From a virus: 45,506 nt of DNA. Each line of letters begins with the position of its first letter. Position 1 is the first letter of the stretch. The DNA is taken from IMG/VR virus record IMGVR_UViG_3300017727_000023, positions 1-45,506 of that record; one strand, written 5' to 3'. Positions 1 through 8,192 of this stretch are shown piece by piece. The notes beneath the pieces are model-generated. The model ran no database searches. It saw only the letters and a list, made by a program, of their open reading frames with translations, and was not told the origin of the DNA. A program made the position numbers and the translations under genes.

Positions 1-60
1 CACAACATTTGTAAGGTCAATCTCTTTAACCTGTACGCCTGGTGATACTTGAAATGCCAT
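1..60 (-). CDS. 18: Tail sheath protein gp18, N-terminal fragment (cut by window edge)
   Basis: The reverse complement opens with ATG and reads MAFQVSPGVQVKEIDLTNVV to the left edge. This is the characteristic start of T4-type contractile tail sheath proteins, with the SPGV...E.D motif. Only 20 codons are in the window. A strong AGGAGA ribosome site lies 7 nt before the ATG and a late-promoter box at 100-107 precedes it. Position directly downstream of the large terminase is the T4 order (16-17-18). The sheath forms the contractile outer tail layer. The identification is confident for its length, but the rest of the gene is not visible. Confidence 0.85.
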   Translation of the reverse strand, partial: MAFQVSPGVQVKEIDLTNVV

Positions 61-99
61 ACTTTTTCTCCTGTTAATGTCAAAAGTTGTTTACTGTTT

Positions 100-107
100 T
101 ATTTATA
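100..107 (-). promoter_or_regulatory. Late promoter box TATAAATA before gp18
   Basis: An exact TATAAATA on the minus strand overlaps the gp17 stop codon. It would start transcription about 6 nt downstream, giving gp18 its own abundant late mRNA with a leader of roughly 34 nt and an AGGAGA ribosome site. The match to the T4 late consensus is seen directly; activity is inferred. Confidence 0.7.
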
Positions 108-1707
108 ACTTTATATTGTCTAAGGGGTCGGTGAACCATCGGTCACCATCAACGTCTACAAATGAGTGTTCTTGGTGGTCTGACCCCCCAAAAAACCCAG
201 CTGGTAACATATCTTCCTCAATCAATTTCTGTTGTTCCGAATATAACAGCTCTTTGACTTGATAATTTGTTAAGTGATAGAAATAATCTGTAGTTACGAA
301 CCATGAAAATAATACACATGTCATTACCATATCGTCATGATAACCTCTATCGGCTTCAAAACTTCTACCCTTATTTACAAAAGTCATAAGTTCAGTGATG
401 GTATACCTATCTAAAAGTATTAACCTATCCTCTTCCAACAACTCTTTAAGTGTAGAACATCCTATACGTTTAATTTTACGAGACATCGTTACACCAATGT
501 CTTCCGCTTTTAACTGCCCTTGCACAAATACATTAGGATATTCTAAATCGTAATGTAATTGTGAAGCAACAATTGAACCTTCGTTATTATTTTCAATAAT
601 GACAGTAGCATCATTGTATGCTCTACCATATTTAGAAATTAAGTCAGGGTAAAGAAGTGGTGAAATTAACGAGTTTCTAAATGTCGCAACTTGTTTAAAT
701 GGTTTTACTGAGATGTCAAAGATGCTGAATGTAGAGTAATCCATTCCCCTACCCTTAGCGACATCGCATGTCATGACATAAGTATGTTCCTCATGTGGTT
801 TTTCATACATAAAGAATGAATCATCTTTAGACCATTCTGCATCCCACGCTCTTAACCCAAGTAAAGTATTGGAGTTAATGAGAGTATTACCAGTTCCCAA
901 AAACGAGTTTCCGTACTCCTGTTCAAACTGTGCTTCTGAGGTGTTTGCAATTGTTTGTTCTTTCCATGCTTCATCTCGGCCTGGCACATCGTACCAGTTG
1001 ATTGTGAAGTCTTTGTATTCTGATTGTCCATGTACTGCACTTTCGTATATTTTATGAAACATATTACCCACACCATTAGCGGTAGAAGTAATAATAACTT
1101 TTGAATCTTTACCCGATGTTACTACGGGATATGTCGCAGTATAGAATGTCTCTGCATCGTCAACAAAGGCAAACTCATCAAGGTACAACATGTTGATAGA
1201 TAATCCACGAATAGAACTAGAAGATGTTGCGGCTGCTACCACTTTACTATCATTACCAAATTCAATGTTACCTTTGTTTAGAATCTTAACACCAGGCTGT
1301 AGGAAGAATGGAACAGACTCTAACATGGTTACGATACGTGCAATCATTTCCCTTGCAATTGCACCTTTGTTAGCAAGAACTGCTACAGTAACTTCGGGTT
1401 TAAATAATAGAAACCATAATAAGTATGCACAAGAAGTGATTGATTTACCACTCTGTCTACTTGCAAGAACCACGTTAAAACGATTAGCGTTATAATGTTC
1501 TATGAGTTTATCTTGGTATCCACGCAATTTAAATGGAACCATACCTTCATCAAGTGAAATAATTTGTGTATAAGTTTCAATAAAATGGCAAGGGTCTTCA
1601 GAACACTTTAAGTATTCTGCCATTTCCTCTGCTGTATACTTAGTCTCTACACCAACACGTTTAATCTGCGTGTTGCCTAGATAACCTTCATTCTTCGCTT
1701 GAACCAT
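103..1707 (-). CDS. 17: Terminase large subunit gp17 (packaging ATPase/nuclease)
   Basis: This 534-residue protein is the motor that cuts concatemeric DNA and pumps it into the prohead. Walker A is ASRQSGKS at about residues 82-89 and Walker B is MLYLDEF at about 173-179, followed by a coupling-type stretch VIITSTANG. The C-terminal RNase H-like nuclease shows its acidic motifs in DVAKGRGMDYS, VIIENNNEGS and YHDDMVMT, close to T4 gp17 (DCSEGRGQDY and YDDLVMT as recalled). The length is slightly below T4 gp17 (610 aa). Its start overlaps the end of gp16 by 20 nt, so the two terminase subunits are probably translationally coupled. Confidence 0.97.
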   Translation of the reverse strand: MVQAKNEGYLGNTQIKRVGVETKYTAEEMAEYLKCSEDPCHFIETYTQIISLDEGMVPFKLRGYQDKLIEHYNANRFNVVLASRQSGKSITSCAYLLWFLLFKPEVTVAVLANKGAIAREMIARIVTMLESVPFFLQPGVKILNKGNIEFGNDSKVVAAATSSSSIRGLSINMLYLDEFAFVDDAETFYTATYPVVTSGKDSKVIITSTANGVGNMFHKIYESAVHGQSEYKDFTINWYDVPGRDEAWKEQTIANTSEAQFEQEYGNSFLGTGNTLINSNTLLGLRAWDAEWSKDDSFFMYEKPHEEHTYVMTCDVAKGRGMDYSTFSIFDISVKPFKQVATFRNSLISPLLYPDLISKYGRAYNDATVIIENNNEGSIVASQLHYDLEYPNVFVQGQLKAEDIGVTMSRKIKRIGCSTLKELLEEDRLILLDRYTITELMTFVNKGRSFEADRGYHDDMVMTCVLFSWFVTTDYFYHLTNYQVKELLYSEQQKLIEEDMLPAGFFGGSDHQEHSFVDVDGDRWFTDPLDNIKL

Positions 1708-2113
1708 TACTCTTCTTCAGAAATTTTTGTAATTCACTTGTAGACCCCACATATAAATGATTGTGTTGGTCTCTAATTTTTTCATCATTGTCTTCCAACT
1801 TCTTCATCTTCTGTTGCAAGTCGATTAACTTTTCTGCAGTCTCACCTACGGTCTTAATTAACTGTCCAGCAACTTCGTAGGCACGTGGGTGTTCAGACTC
1901 TTTAGATAGGTCTAGAATACCATCTATAGCGTCCTGTCCTCGTTCTATGAGGTCGTAGAGGTGTTCTCTTGCGTACTTATAGTCAGTCTCAATGTTTGCA
2001 GTCCTATCAGTTACGGGTCTTTCCTTAACCATAGGAACCGCTTTAGTTTCCTTCTTAATAGACGAATTAATGTCTAGTAAGTCATTCAACTTGTTGTCTA
2101 TATCTTTTGGCAT
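1688..2113 (-). CDS. 16: Terminase small subunit gp16
   Basis: This 141-aa protein recognises viral DNA and regulates the gp17 motor as an oligomeric ring. The central part, about residues 44-110, is predicted helical coiled coil (DYKYAREHLYDLIERG..., EHPRAYEVAGQLIKTVGETAEK). It resembles T4 gp16 in the 'DSPRHMEVFATLM' region and in a late 'YVGSTSELQ' segment (T4: 'FMGSPTELM'). The N-terminus begins MPKDIDNKLNDLLDI, like the 'INKLLDI' of T4. It sits 2 nt after the gp15 stop and overlaps gp17 by 20 nt. T4 gp16 is 164 aa, so the size fits. Confidence 0.9.
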   Translation of the reverse strand: MPKDIDNKLNDLLDINSSIKKETKAVPMVKERPVTDRTANIETDYKYAREHLYDLIERGQDAIDGILDLSKESEHPRAYEVAGQLIKTVGETAEKLIDLQQKMKKLEDNDEKIRDQHNHLYVGSTSELQKFLKKSNGSSEE

Positions 2114-2115
2114 AA

Positions 2116-3159
2116 TTATTCATCATCTGTTAAGTTGTCCGTGTAGGTTTTGTTTGTTCCATCATCATAGAAGGAAACAGTTTCTGCTACAACAAACGTA
2201 TCATTTGTATCTACCGAACCGACTATCTTTAATCTAGTGTTGGCGTCTACTGTTATACTTTCATTTAAGACCATACTTAAACGGTCATTTGCAATACTAT
2301 TTATTGTTGGATTTGTTACATTACCCGAACCAAATATCTTATCACCCACACTGATTGCTGAATCTAGTGCTGTGGGGAATGTAACTGTTGTAGAATTAGA
2401 TACCGCATTTGAGAGTGCTAGGAAAGCAGGTTCATATGATTTAACCTCTTTGACCAATCCAGCACTAGTAATTTCAGAAGTAGTAAATCCTGTATTACCG
2501 TCACCGATATAATCTCTTTCGATAACTTCTCTAATAATCTTACCTTGATAAACTGGGCCAAAAAAGTATAACTGCATTTTGAAGGTCAGATTGTATGTAA
2601 TTACTCTTCTTTCATCGTATCCACCTTCATATGAATCTTCAAAATCCACACCTTCTAATATGATAGGTACATCTCTGTAGTCGGTTAACTCATCAATCAT
2701 CTTCATAGTGACCGTGTAGTCAGGCTGAAAGTATGGTATAATTTGTTCTACTATTTGTAGAGCATCATTCATTGTCTTTGACATGATTGATAAATTGAAT
2801 GTTAAGTTATAAGGGGCGGGTGCGTACTGAAACTTTCTATTCAGACCGCCTGCTTCTTGAGTAGTCTTAGTATTCCTAATAAGTTTATTGTTCTGTCTAG
2901 AGACATCGTACTCAAATCCTGCCAACTCAAATGCAATTCTGGGCAAAGTTATAGCAGTTCTATTACCATCATTCAAGGTTGATTCTTGATTTAATCTTGC
3001 AAGAAACTTTGCTTTCGGCCCATAACTGATAGGAACCTTACGTATGTTTAGTACAGTTCCATCTGATTTTATATCCTTGACATCAATATTATTGAATAGA
3101 GTTCCAAAGATAGACACCGCTCTCTTGATTGTTTCATTGTAGAAAAAAGTTCCAAACAT
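2116..3159 (-). CDS. 15: Tail sheath stabiliser / tail completion gp15
   Basis: This 347-aa protein is the hexameric terminator that caps tail tube and sheath and connects to the neck. The N-terminus MFGTFFYNETIKRAVSIFGT matches the T4 gp15 opening (MFGYFYNSSFRRYATLMG). Further T4-like segments are the VPISYGPK and LPRIAFELAGFEYD stretches, YNLTFNLSIMSK, and 'QIVEQIIPYFQPDYTVTM', which is nearly the same as T4 'QIVEQILPYFQPHFNTTM'. The C-terminus is longer than T4 (272 aa), with about 100 extra residues rich in Thr, Asn and Val after residue 230. The start overlaps the gp14 stop by 1 nt (TAATG). Confidence 0.95.
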   Translation of the reverse strand: MFGTFFYNETIKRAVSIFGTLFNNIDVKDIKSDGTVLNIRKVPISYGPKAKFLARLNQESTLNDGNRTAITLPRIAFELAGFEYDVSRQNNKLIRNTKTTQEAGGLNRKFQYAPAPYNLTFNLSIMSKTMNDALQIVEQIIPYFQPDYTVTMKMIDELTDYRDVPIILEGVDFEDSYEGGYDERRVITYNLTFKMQLYFFGPVYQGKIIREVIERDYIGDGNTGFTTSEITSAGLVKEVKSYEPAFLALSNAVSNSTTVTFPTALDSAISVGDKIFGSGNVTNPTINSIANDRLSMVLNESITVDANTRLKIVGSVDTNDTFVVAETVSFYDDGTNKTYTDNLTDDE

Positions 3160-4013
3160 TATGTAACCTCACCAAATGGGTTTGTTTCTGAGAAGTCTAG
3201 ATAGTTATCTGCCTTCTGTTCAAAGTCTAAGTTCTGTGCATTTCCGTCTTGACTCATAGTCATGGTATCTGTTATACTTGCTATGTTCCGTGAAACGGAT
3301 GATTTAGAACCTACAAGAGTATCGCCCACTTTCAGTGGTAGGGTTACATGTATAAGTTCTAGTTGGTTTGGTACAACGTCTTCGCTATATTTAACAACTT
3401 CACCGATGACCACATCGTTCAATTTAATTTGTTCGCCTACAGTATATTGACCTGTTCCCGACATTCTACAATCTACCCTGTACGCTTGTTGTTCTTCTAT
3501 AAGGTCTGCGTCCGTAAAGGTATCAAAATCTTCACCAGCATATTCAAATAGTTCTGCCTGAAGTTTAAACACAAATAGTTTACCTACTTGATAGAAAGGC
3601 ATTTCATGTTCTACAAATTTTATCTCAAACAATGAACCTGAAAGGGGAAGATAAATTAAATCACCCTCATTAGGTCTTAGTGATGTTGCAAGGTTACCGT
3701 CTACTGAGACGAATCTTTCCCAACTTCTAACTGATATAACAAAAGTTGCTTGGTCACGTATTTCCACACCAAATTTTGACATGAGGTCACCCTCACCCTC
3801 AAAACCTTCGGGGTTTTCAATATACATCTCAACACCATAAGCATCTCCAAATTTGGATTGCACATCTTCGCCAAGAATAGTATCTTCTTGTACTATAGTT
3901 CTCGGTAAGTATAGTGTATCTTGTCCATACATGCGGAGAGACTCAACAACTAAATCCTCGTAAAGATGTTGTTCAGTTGAAACTGCATGATTAAAAAATA
4001 CGTTTGTAGGCAT
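3159..4013 (-). CDS. 14: Neck protein gp14
   Basis: This 284-aa protein follows gp13 and precedes gp15 by a 1-nt overlap, the T4 order. It begins MPTNVFFNHAVSTEQHLYEDLV, typical of gp14. The conserved block LYLPRTIVQEDTILGED around residues 34-50 and FEIKFVEHEMPFYQVGKLFVFKLQAELFEY (about 129-158) are the usual gp14 signatures. Gp14 with gp13 forms the neck that seals the DNA-filled head and receives the tail. T4 gp14 is 256 aa. The identification rests on synteny plus recalled motifs. Confidence 0.93.
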   Translation of the reverse strand: MPTNVFFNHAVSTEQHLYEDLVVESLRMYGQDTLYLPRTIVQEDTILGEDVQSKFGDAYGVEMYIENPEGFEGEGDLMSKFGVEIRDQATFVISVRSWERFVSVDGNLATSLRPNEGDLIYLPLSGSLFEIKFVEHEMPFYQVGKLFVFKLQAELFEYAGEDFDTFTDADLIEEQQAYRVDCRMSGTGQYTVGEQIKLNDVVIGEVVKYSEDVVPNQLELIHVTLPLKVGDTLVGSKSSVSRNIASITDTMTMSQDGNAQNLDFEQKADNYLDFSETNPFGEVT

Positions 4014-4019
4014 AATTTT

Positions 4020-4835
4020 TTACCCCATCATATCTAAGACAGGCATCTCATAATTCAATCTTGATTCTTCTTCTAATCTAGTTTTTTCTTCTAGTGCTTC
4101 TGACTTAATATTATCGGGTTCTAGTGTCACTCCGCCTGGTAATGCGATACCACCAAACTTTGAAAGGTTTTGTCCCCACTGATATTTGACTAATGCGGTT
4201 GCATATCTTTTTAACCACATGTCATTATATATGTCTGTGAAATCAGTCGGGTCTAGTTTTCTATAACACTCAACAATGATGTATTCTCCCGCATTTATTT
4301 TATCTGCATCCATATCAAGATACAATCTATTCATATGAGTGTTGTATCTAATTGGAGTTTGACCTACTAACATTTGGTCTAACATTGAAATATGTTGTTG
4401 TACCTGTGAGTAATAAAGAATGCTTGTGTTTGTTAGGTCATAGATATCATTCAATCTTAATTGATATCTAATATCAAACATGTTTAAATTGCTTTTATCT
4501 GCGAATGGGAAGATGTTTATGACTGAAAGAACAAACTCTGGCAGTACAATATAGTTCTGTTGTTGTTTATATTCTTGGTCTGTCTTTGCGTGTGTACCAG
4601 CTGCACTTTCTGTAAATGACTCATTAGTTTTCATACCAATAATATCATTAGCACTAACTTGATGTTTCAGATAAGTCTTTATACTCCCATCATAGTGGTA
4701 TTCACGGAAGTATTGTAATGCTTCGTCTACTCTATCGTCCAGTTGGTCATCATCAATATTGATTTCTATAACTGGAGCTCCAAGAGCACGCTTGATATAC
4801 TGTTTGAAAGTGTCTTTAGAATTCGGTGCGGCCAT
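4020..4835 (-). CDS. 13: Neck protein gp13
   Basis: This 271-aa protein opens MAAPNSKDTFKQYIKRALGAPVIEINIDDDQLDDRVDEALQ in two recognisable parts: the 'LKQYCLRRLGAPV.EIN' start and the 'QIDDRIDDAL.YW..YH.DG' motif of marine gp13 proteins. Gp13 is the head-closure protein of the neck, working with gp14. T4 gp13 is 309 aa. A late promoter box lies 25 nt upstream. The ribosome site AAAGGAAA sits in the loop of a hairpin whose 3' arm runs into the ATG (see 4834-4862). Six nt separate the gp13 stop from gp14. Confidence 0.92.
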   Translation of the reverse strand: MAAPNSKDTFKQYIKRALGAPVIEINIDDDQLDDRVDEALQYFREYHYDGSIKTYLKHQVSANDIIGMKTNESFTESAAGTHAKTDQEYKQQQNYIVLPEFVLSVINIFPFADKSNLNMFDIRYQLRLNDIYDLTNTSILYYSQVQQHISMLDQMLVGQTPIRYNTHMNRLYLDMDADKINAGEYIIVECYRKLDPTDFTDIYNDMWLKRYATALVKYQWGQNLSKFGGIALPGGVTLEPDNIKSEALEEKTRLEEESRLNYEMPVLDMMG

Positions 4836-4862
4836 AGTAGTAATTTCCTTTAATACTACTAT
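4834..4862 (-). promoter_or_regulatory. Hairpin over the gp13 ribosome-binding site and start codon
   Basis: Arms at 4834-4842 and 4854-4862 are perfect 9-bp complements around an 11-nt loop. In the mRNA the loop carries AAAGGAAA, the Shine-Dalgarno sequence of gp13, and the first two bases of the ATG fall in the 3' arm. The 5' arm overlaps the late promoter box. A transcript started from that box (about 4854) would lack the 5' arm, so only read-through RNA can fold. This is the logic known for T4 genes e, soc and 49; for this phage it is an inference. Confidence 0.55.
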
Positions 4863-4867
4863 TTATA
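4860..4867 (-). promoter_or_regulatory. Late promoter box TATAAATA before gp13
   Basis: An exact TATAAATA followed by G on the minus strand ends 24 nt before the gp13 ATG. It should give late transcription of the neck and packaging genes gp13-gp17. It overlaps the 5' arm of the hairpin described at 4834-4862. Confidence 0.7.
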
Positions 4868-4871
4868 AGAA

Positions 4872-5141
4872 TTATTCTTGGAAGTAAGTCTTAGATTGTA
4901 GTCTATCCAACTTATTATCAATTCTGTCTAATGTATCAGACAATCTTTCCAACTCTTTCCCAAGTTGTTCACGTGTAACATAGTCTTTAGCGACTTCTTC
5001 ACGTGTTTTGTTTATTAGAATATCAATACGTTTCTGTTCTGATAACACAGAACGTACTAAAAATCCCATTGGGGCTAAGATGAAGGTTAACACAATGTTC
5101 CATATCATGCCTGCGTCTATTGAGATAATTTCTGATTCCAT
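4872..5141 (-). CDS. Small membrane-anchored coiled-coil protein, function unknown
   Basis: This 89-aa protein has a single hydrophobic segment at about residues 12-32 (MIWNIVLTFILAPMGFLVRSV). A charged heptad-like coiled coil follows to about residue 85 (LGKELERLSDTLDRIDNKLDRLQ). With no signal-cleavage site it looks like an N-terminally anchored inner-membrane protein. Such shapes occur in inner spanins and holin accessory proteins, but no lysis gene is next to it, so function is open. The start has no Shine-Dalgarno sequence. Instead CATAAATA ends exactly 5 nt before the ATG, so a late transcript would be leaderless. It lies between the second oxygenase and gp13. Confidence 0.75.
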   Translation of the reverse strand: MESEIISIDAGMIWNIVLTFILAPMGFLVRSVLSEQKRIDILINKTREEVAKDYVTREQLGKELERLSDTLDRIDNKLDRLQSKTYFQE

Positions 5142-5146
5142 AAATC

Positions 5147-5154
5147 TATTTATG
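5147..5154 (-). promoter_or_regulatory. Late promoter box CATAAATA, 5 nt before an ATG
   Basis: CATAAATA followed by G ends 5 nt before the ATG at 5141. If used as in T4 (box at about -13 to -6) the start site is the A of the ATG. The box and start codon also form an inverted repeat (CATAAAT ... ATTTATG), so read-through RNA could weakly hide the AUG. Confidence 0.5.
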
Positions 5155-5157
5155 AAA

Positions 5158-5904
5158 TTATCTTATTGGGTTACCCCTTTCATCTATGTTAAATACGAAT
5201 TCATCACTGTCATAATTGGGGTCGGAAAAATCTTGGCCAAAGTTACCTCTACCACCTTGATTGCTTATTACACTTTCCATGTCCATATTAAATGATATGC
5301 TATATCTAGATTTATCTGTGTAGTTGGGTTCAACCATGTGCAACAACCCACTAGGAAATAAATGTATATCTCCTGTTTTAGGTTGAAGTGCCATGTCACC
5401 TCTAACTCTTTGATGGTGAGGAAACATCGATAACACTTTTTGGTCAGTATCAGTTGCTACAAAACATCCCTCATCTCCATCTGCTTTTAGGTATAAAACG
5501 CCTGAATACCAGCAACCGTTATGCGTGTGAGGTCTATTGAAAGACCCCTTTTCGTTAATATTTGCCCATGAGTTTCCTGCTTTCATTCTCATTCCACTAC
5601 TATCATGTATTCCATGGAAGGGTAGAACTTCATCTTGAAAAAGTCTACTTATACGATTCATACATTTTTGAAAAATAGCATTGGATTCGCAACCATCGTT
5701 TGACTGCCAACCCGCTTGATAATTTTCTGTAGGACTTGTAGAATTAGATACGTTTCTGCCTATAGGGTCACGCTTTCGCATTTCATCAACTTCATTCACC
5801 AACATCTCTGCATATTCCAAATCATATCCTTGAGATTCATCTAGATTTGGGTCTAGAAAATTTCTATGGAATACATATGTTGGAAACAATAATCTAACGG
5901 CCAT
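5158..5904 (-). CDS. 2OG-Fe(II) oxygenase, TIGR02466/2OG-FeII_Oxy_5 type
   Basis: This 248-aa protein fits the phage and marine bacterial 2-oxoglutarate/Fe(II) dioxygenase family that couples 2OG decarboxylation to hydroxylation of a substrate. The start 'LLFPTYVFHRNFLD' is typical. The double-stranded beta-helix core shows SWANINEKGSFNRPHTHN, with metal-site histidines around 126-128, then SGVLYLK, then GDIHLFPSGLLHMVEPN with the distal His at about 189. RYSISFN at about 200-206 supplies the Arg/Ser for 2OG. The substrate is unknown. It overlaps the preceding gene by 11 nt and belongs to a run of overlapping genes with a second oxygenase and a glycosyltransferase upstream. Confidence 0.9.
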   Translation of the reverse strand: MAVRLLFPTYVFHRNFLDPNLDESQGYDLEYAEMLVNEVDEMRKRDPIGRNVSNSTSPTENYQAGWQSNDGCESNAIFQKCMNRISRLFQDEVLPFHGIHDSSGMRMKAGNSWANINEKGSFNRPHTHNGCWYSGVLYLKADGDEGCFVATDTDQKVLSMFPHHQRVRGDMALQPKTGDIHLFPSGLLHMVEPNYTDKSRYSISFNMDMESVISNQGGRGNFGQDFSDPNYDSDEFVFNIDERGNPIR

Positions 5905-6844
5905 CTTCTCCGTATCTCCCCCTATCCCGATTGCCGTCCCCGTTCAATTCAGTCAAGTCTTGTTGTTTTTGTTTAAAATCTTCTTTCATCTTCCCCGTTT
6001 TTGGGTCAAATGGACACTCATCTTTAGGAGCGTCTTTGAAATCTTTTACTTTATTTTCCCACATATATTTTCTATAGAACCCGCCTGGAATTTGATTGTC
6101 GGCTGAGTCCTCTTCTCCTTCTATTCTGCAATGTTCTGCTATTGGTGGTTTTTCATAAACTGAAGTTTTACTGTCATTCTCTGATACTATTGATGAAAAA
6201 TCCCTATGTATATATGATGCTGCCCACTCTTCTCTTCTGTATGGAACTACCTGTACAATTGGTGTGTTTTTAGGAATTACAAAAGATTCTTTTACAAGAG
6301 GATAAACTATGACTTGCTGATTATCAGTCTGTGTATTAAACATATCCGTATCCATAAGACCTTGCCATGTTCTAAAGTATTTATTTTGGTGCAAGAAAGG
6401 GTCTAAGTAAAGACATGAATACCCTGGCGGAGTTTCTACTCTCCAAGGTACTCTAAACTTAAATGCATCCATGTTAGAACTCTCCTCATCATTTATAATA
6501 AATGAAAAGTTGTCCTTCATCAATTGGGCTTTATCATGAGTTGGTGAACTTTGGTCTTTAAACTCACCCGTGGTTATATCAGCTGGAGTCCGTGTATGCC
6601 AAGAGTTTCTATTTTCATTGTAGATACACTCTATGTCCCTGCTGGTTGCAATATAATAACCTGTTGCTAACCAATCATGCATGGCAGGACATGACCTTAA
6701 AGTTATAGTGGCGACCCCATTTTGAATTGCATGTACCTTTGATTTCTTCCACCAGTCGGGTTGCATTTTATGTGAAGGTACAGGCTTCAGTGTTTCAAAG
6801 GATTCAGTTTCAAACGAACTAAAAGTAATAGTAGGCATTACCAC
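5894..6844 (-). CDS. DUF6065-like protein, unknown function
   Basis: This 316-aa protein looks like a family found in marine phages and bacteria beside oxygenases. It has an N-terminal 'MQPDWWKKSK' block, then TITLRSCPAMHDWLATGYYI at about 47-66. Later come FRVPWRVETPPGYSCLYLDPFLH (about 128-150) and VIYPLV-like and FVIPKNTPIVQVVPYRRE (about 190-205) segments. This layout recalls a beta-rich, dUTPase- or cupin-like sheet protein; the family name is from memory and uncertain. The last 60 residues are charged and low-complexity (CPFDPKTGKMK..., DGNRDRGRYGEDGR). It overlaps both neighbours, the 2OG oxygenases, by 7 and 11 nt, so it is probably made with them. Confidence 0.75.
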   Translation of the reverse strand: MVMPTITFSSFETESFETLKPVPSHKMQPDWWKKSKVHAIQNGVATITLRSCPAMHDWLATGYYIATSRDIECIYNENRNSWHTRTPADITTGEFKDQSSPTHDKAQLMKDNFSFIINDEESSNMDAFKFRVPWRVETPPGYSCLYLDPFLHQNKYFRTWQGLMDTDMFNTQTDNQQVIVYPLVKESFVIPKNTPIVQVVPYRREEWAASYIHRDFSSIVSENDSKTSVYEKPPIAEHCRIEGEEDSADNQIPGGFYRKYMWENKVKDFKDAPKDECPFDPKTGKMKEDFKQKQQDLTELNGDGNRDRGRYGEDGR

Positions 6845-7617
6845 TCCCCCGTTTGTTTTTGTATGGCAAATCGATTGAAGTTTAGTCTTTTTTCTACGTT
6901 TGGCATATATGTATCTTGTTTATCGGCAAATCTTATTTCAGTTCCACGGTGAACCAATGACCGTCTATCTATGTATTTAGCAGCTGCATTAGGAGCTTCT
7001 GCCCCATGGGGGGTTCTACCATCAAATAATAACAGTCTGTTTGGTTTAAACTCAATTCTTCCTATCTCATACTTGTCTTGTGAATCATTTCTACCCCCAC
7101 CTTCATTGGTGTCATACAACCTTAAATCTCCACCCCACGATGGATTCCAAAACGTATTTAAGTAAAATAAAAATGATAGATTCCACTCAGCGTCCTCTGC
7201 ACAATCTGTGTGGTTTGTACCATCAAGACCTTGTGTTTGACTATTCAATCCCATATAATCATAGTTGACCCATTCAAACCCAAAGTCTGTTCTAACTCTT
7301 TGGTCAAAATATCTAGGAAAGAATGTATGATTAACATCTGCATGTTCGGGGACTCTTAGTTCTGGGCCATCGTCCCTCATCGAATTAAAAAATGTACCAC
7401 CCCAAAAACTATGATGGGGTAATCCTGTTTTGCTATCACTACCAACTTGATTTGTTTTTGACCAAACGTCTGACTCAACTAATTTTTTATCCCACCAATG
7501 CCAAAGATGTGGTTCTAAGTAATTATCCACCACATGAATAGTTGCATTTTCACCCTTACCAAATGGGTAGTTGTCATGCGACAACTTAAAGGGGGAATCG
7601 TGATAGACAATTTCCAT
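6838..7617 (-). CDS. 2OG-Fe(II) oxygenase, prolyl-hydroxylase-like
   Basis: This 259-aa protein carries the full facial triad of the prolyl 4-hydroxylase-like superfamily. H136-T-D138 is in TNHTDCAED, H204 is in DGRTPHGAEAP, and the 2OG-binding Arg is in RRSLVHRG at about 218-224. Between them are WNLSFLFYLN and WGGDLRLYD, typical strand motifs. Expected chemistry is Fe(II)/2OG hydroxylation; the substrate may be a peptide side chain, a sugar or a metabolite. It differs in sequence from the oxygenase at 5158-5904, so the two are not a recent duplication. Its start overlaps the upstream stop by 1 nt (TAATG). Confidence 0.92.
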   Translation of the reverse strand: MEIVYHDSPFKLSHDNYPFGKGENATIHVVDNYLEPHLWHWWDKKLVESDVWSKTNQVGSDSKTGLPHHSFWGGTFFNSMRDDGPELRVPEHADVNHTFFPRYFDQRVRTDFGFEWVNYDYMGLNSQTQGLDGTNHTDCAEDAEWNLSFLFYLNTFWNPSWGGDLRLYDTNEGGGRNDSQDKYEIGRIEFKPNRLLLFDGRTPHGAEAPNAAAKYIDRRSLVHRGTEIRFADKQDTYMPNVEKRLNFNRFAIQKQTGEW

Positions 7618-8174
7618 TAAGTCAATGCTGAATTAGTTACTGGAGTTGGTATTTGATTTGAGTAAGATTGAAAATCTTTAATATGGTCTTCTCTTGTTGA
7701 TTGGATTTCAGTCACTACTTGATAAAATATACTATATGTGGCGTCTGCATATTCCATAACTCGTCTTGCATCAGACCTAAATGGGTGGTTTGACCCCTCT
7801 CTTCCAGCATAAACAACCTGAGTTAAATCATTAAAACGATAATGACCACACATATCATTGACCATTTCATCAACGTAACTCTGAAGGTCTCCACAGTGTT
7901 GGTCTGCTAAAGATACACCTTGTGGCGGTTCTGAATTTAATATAAAACTTTCAATGGCATCCCTGTCAGTATCAGTAAGCGGTTCCCTATTCTGTTGGTC
8001 AAATGGTTTAGAATCATCATAGTTAACAACCTTATATTCATCCCTGTTATCATAGATGATAACATCAAAATCAAAACCAAGATTGGGTTTAGAAACGTTG
8101 TCGTAGTTATATCTCAACCCATTTTGTTGAGTGATGTGAAGATTGTTATCTTCAGTAAAAATTAAAGCATTCAT
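7617..8174 (-). CDS. Conserved-looking protein of unknown function
   Basis: This 185-aa acidic protein is not recognised. It starts MNALIFTEDNNLHITQQNGL, followed by a short beta-rich stretch (FDFDVIIYDNRDEYKVVNYD, about 34-53). A mostly helical second half is rich in Asp, Tyr and Gln (CGDLQSYVDEMVNDMCGHYRFND...). No signal peptide or membrane segment is visible. A GAGAGGAAAT ribosome site precedes the ATG. It lies 18 nt after the glycosyltransferase and is coupled to the downstream oxygenase by TAATG. It could be an accessory of the modification cassette or a small virion protein; the sequence does not decide. Confidence 0.7.
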   Translation of the reverse strand: MNALIFTEDNNLHITQQNGLRYNYDNVSKPNLGFDFDVIIYDNRDEYKVVNYDDSKPFDQQNREPLTDTDRDAIESFILNSEPPQGVSLADQHCGDLQSYVDEMVNDMCGHYRFNDLTQVVYAGREGSNHPFRSDARRVMEYADATYSIFYQVVTEIQSTREDHIKDFQSYSNQIPTPVTNSALT

Positions 8175-8192
8175 AATATATTTCCTCTCAAA

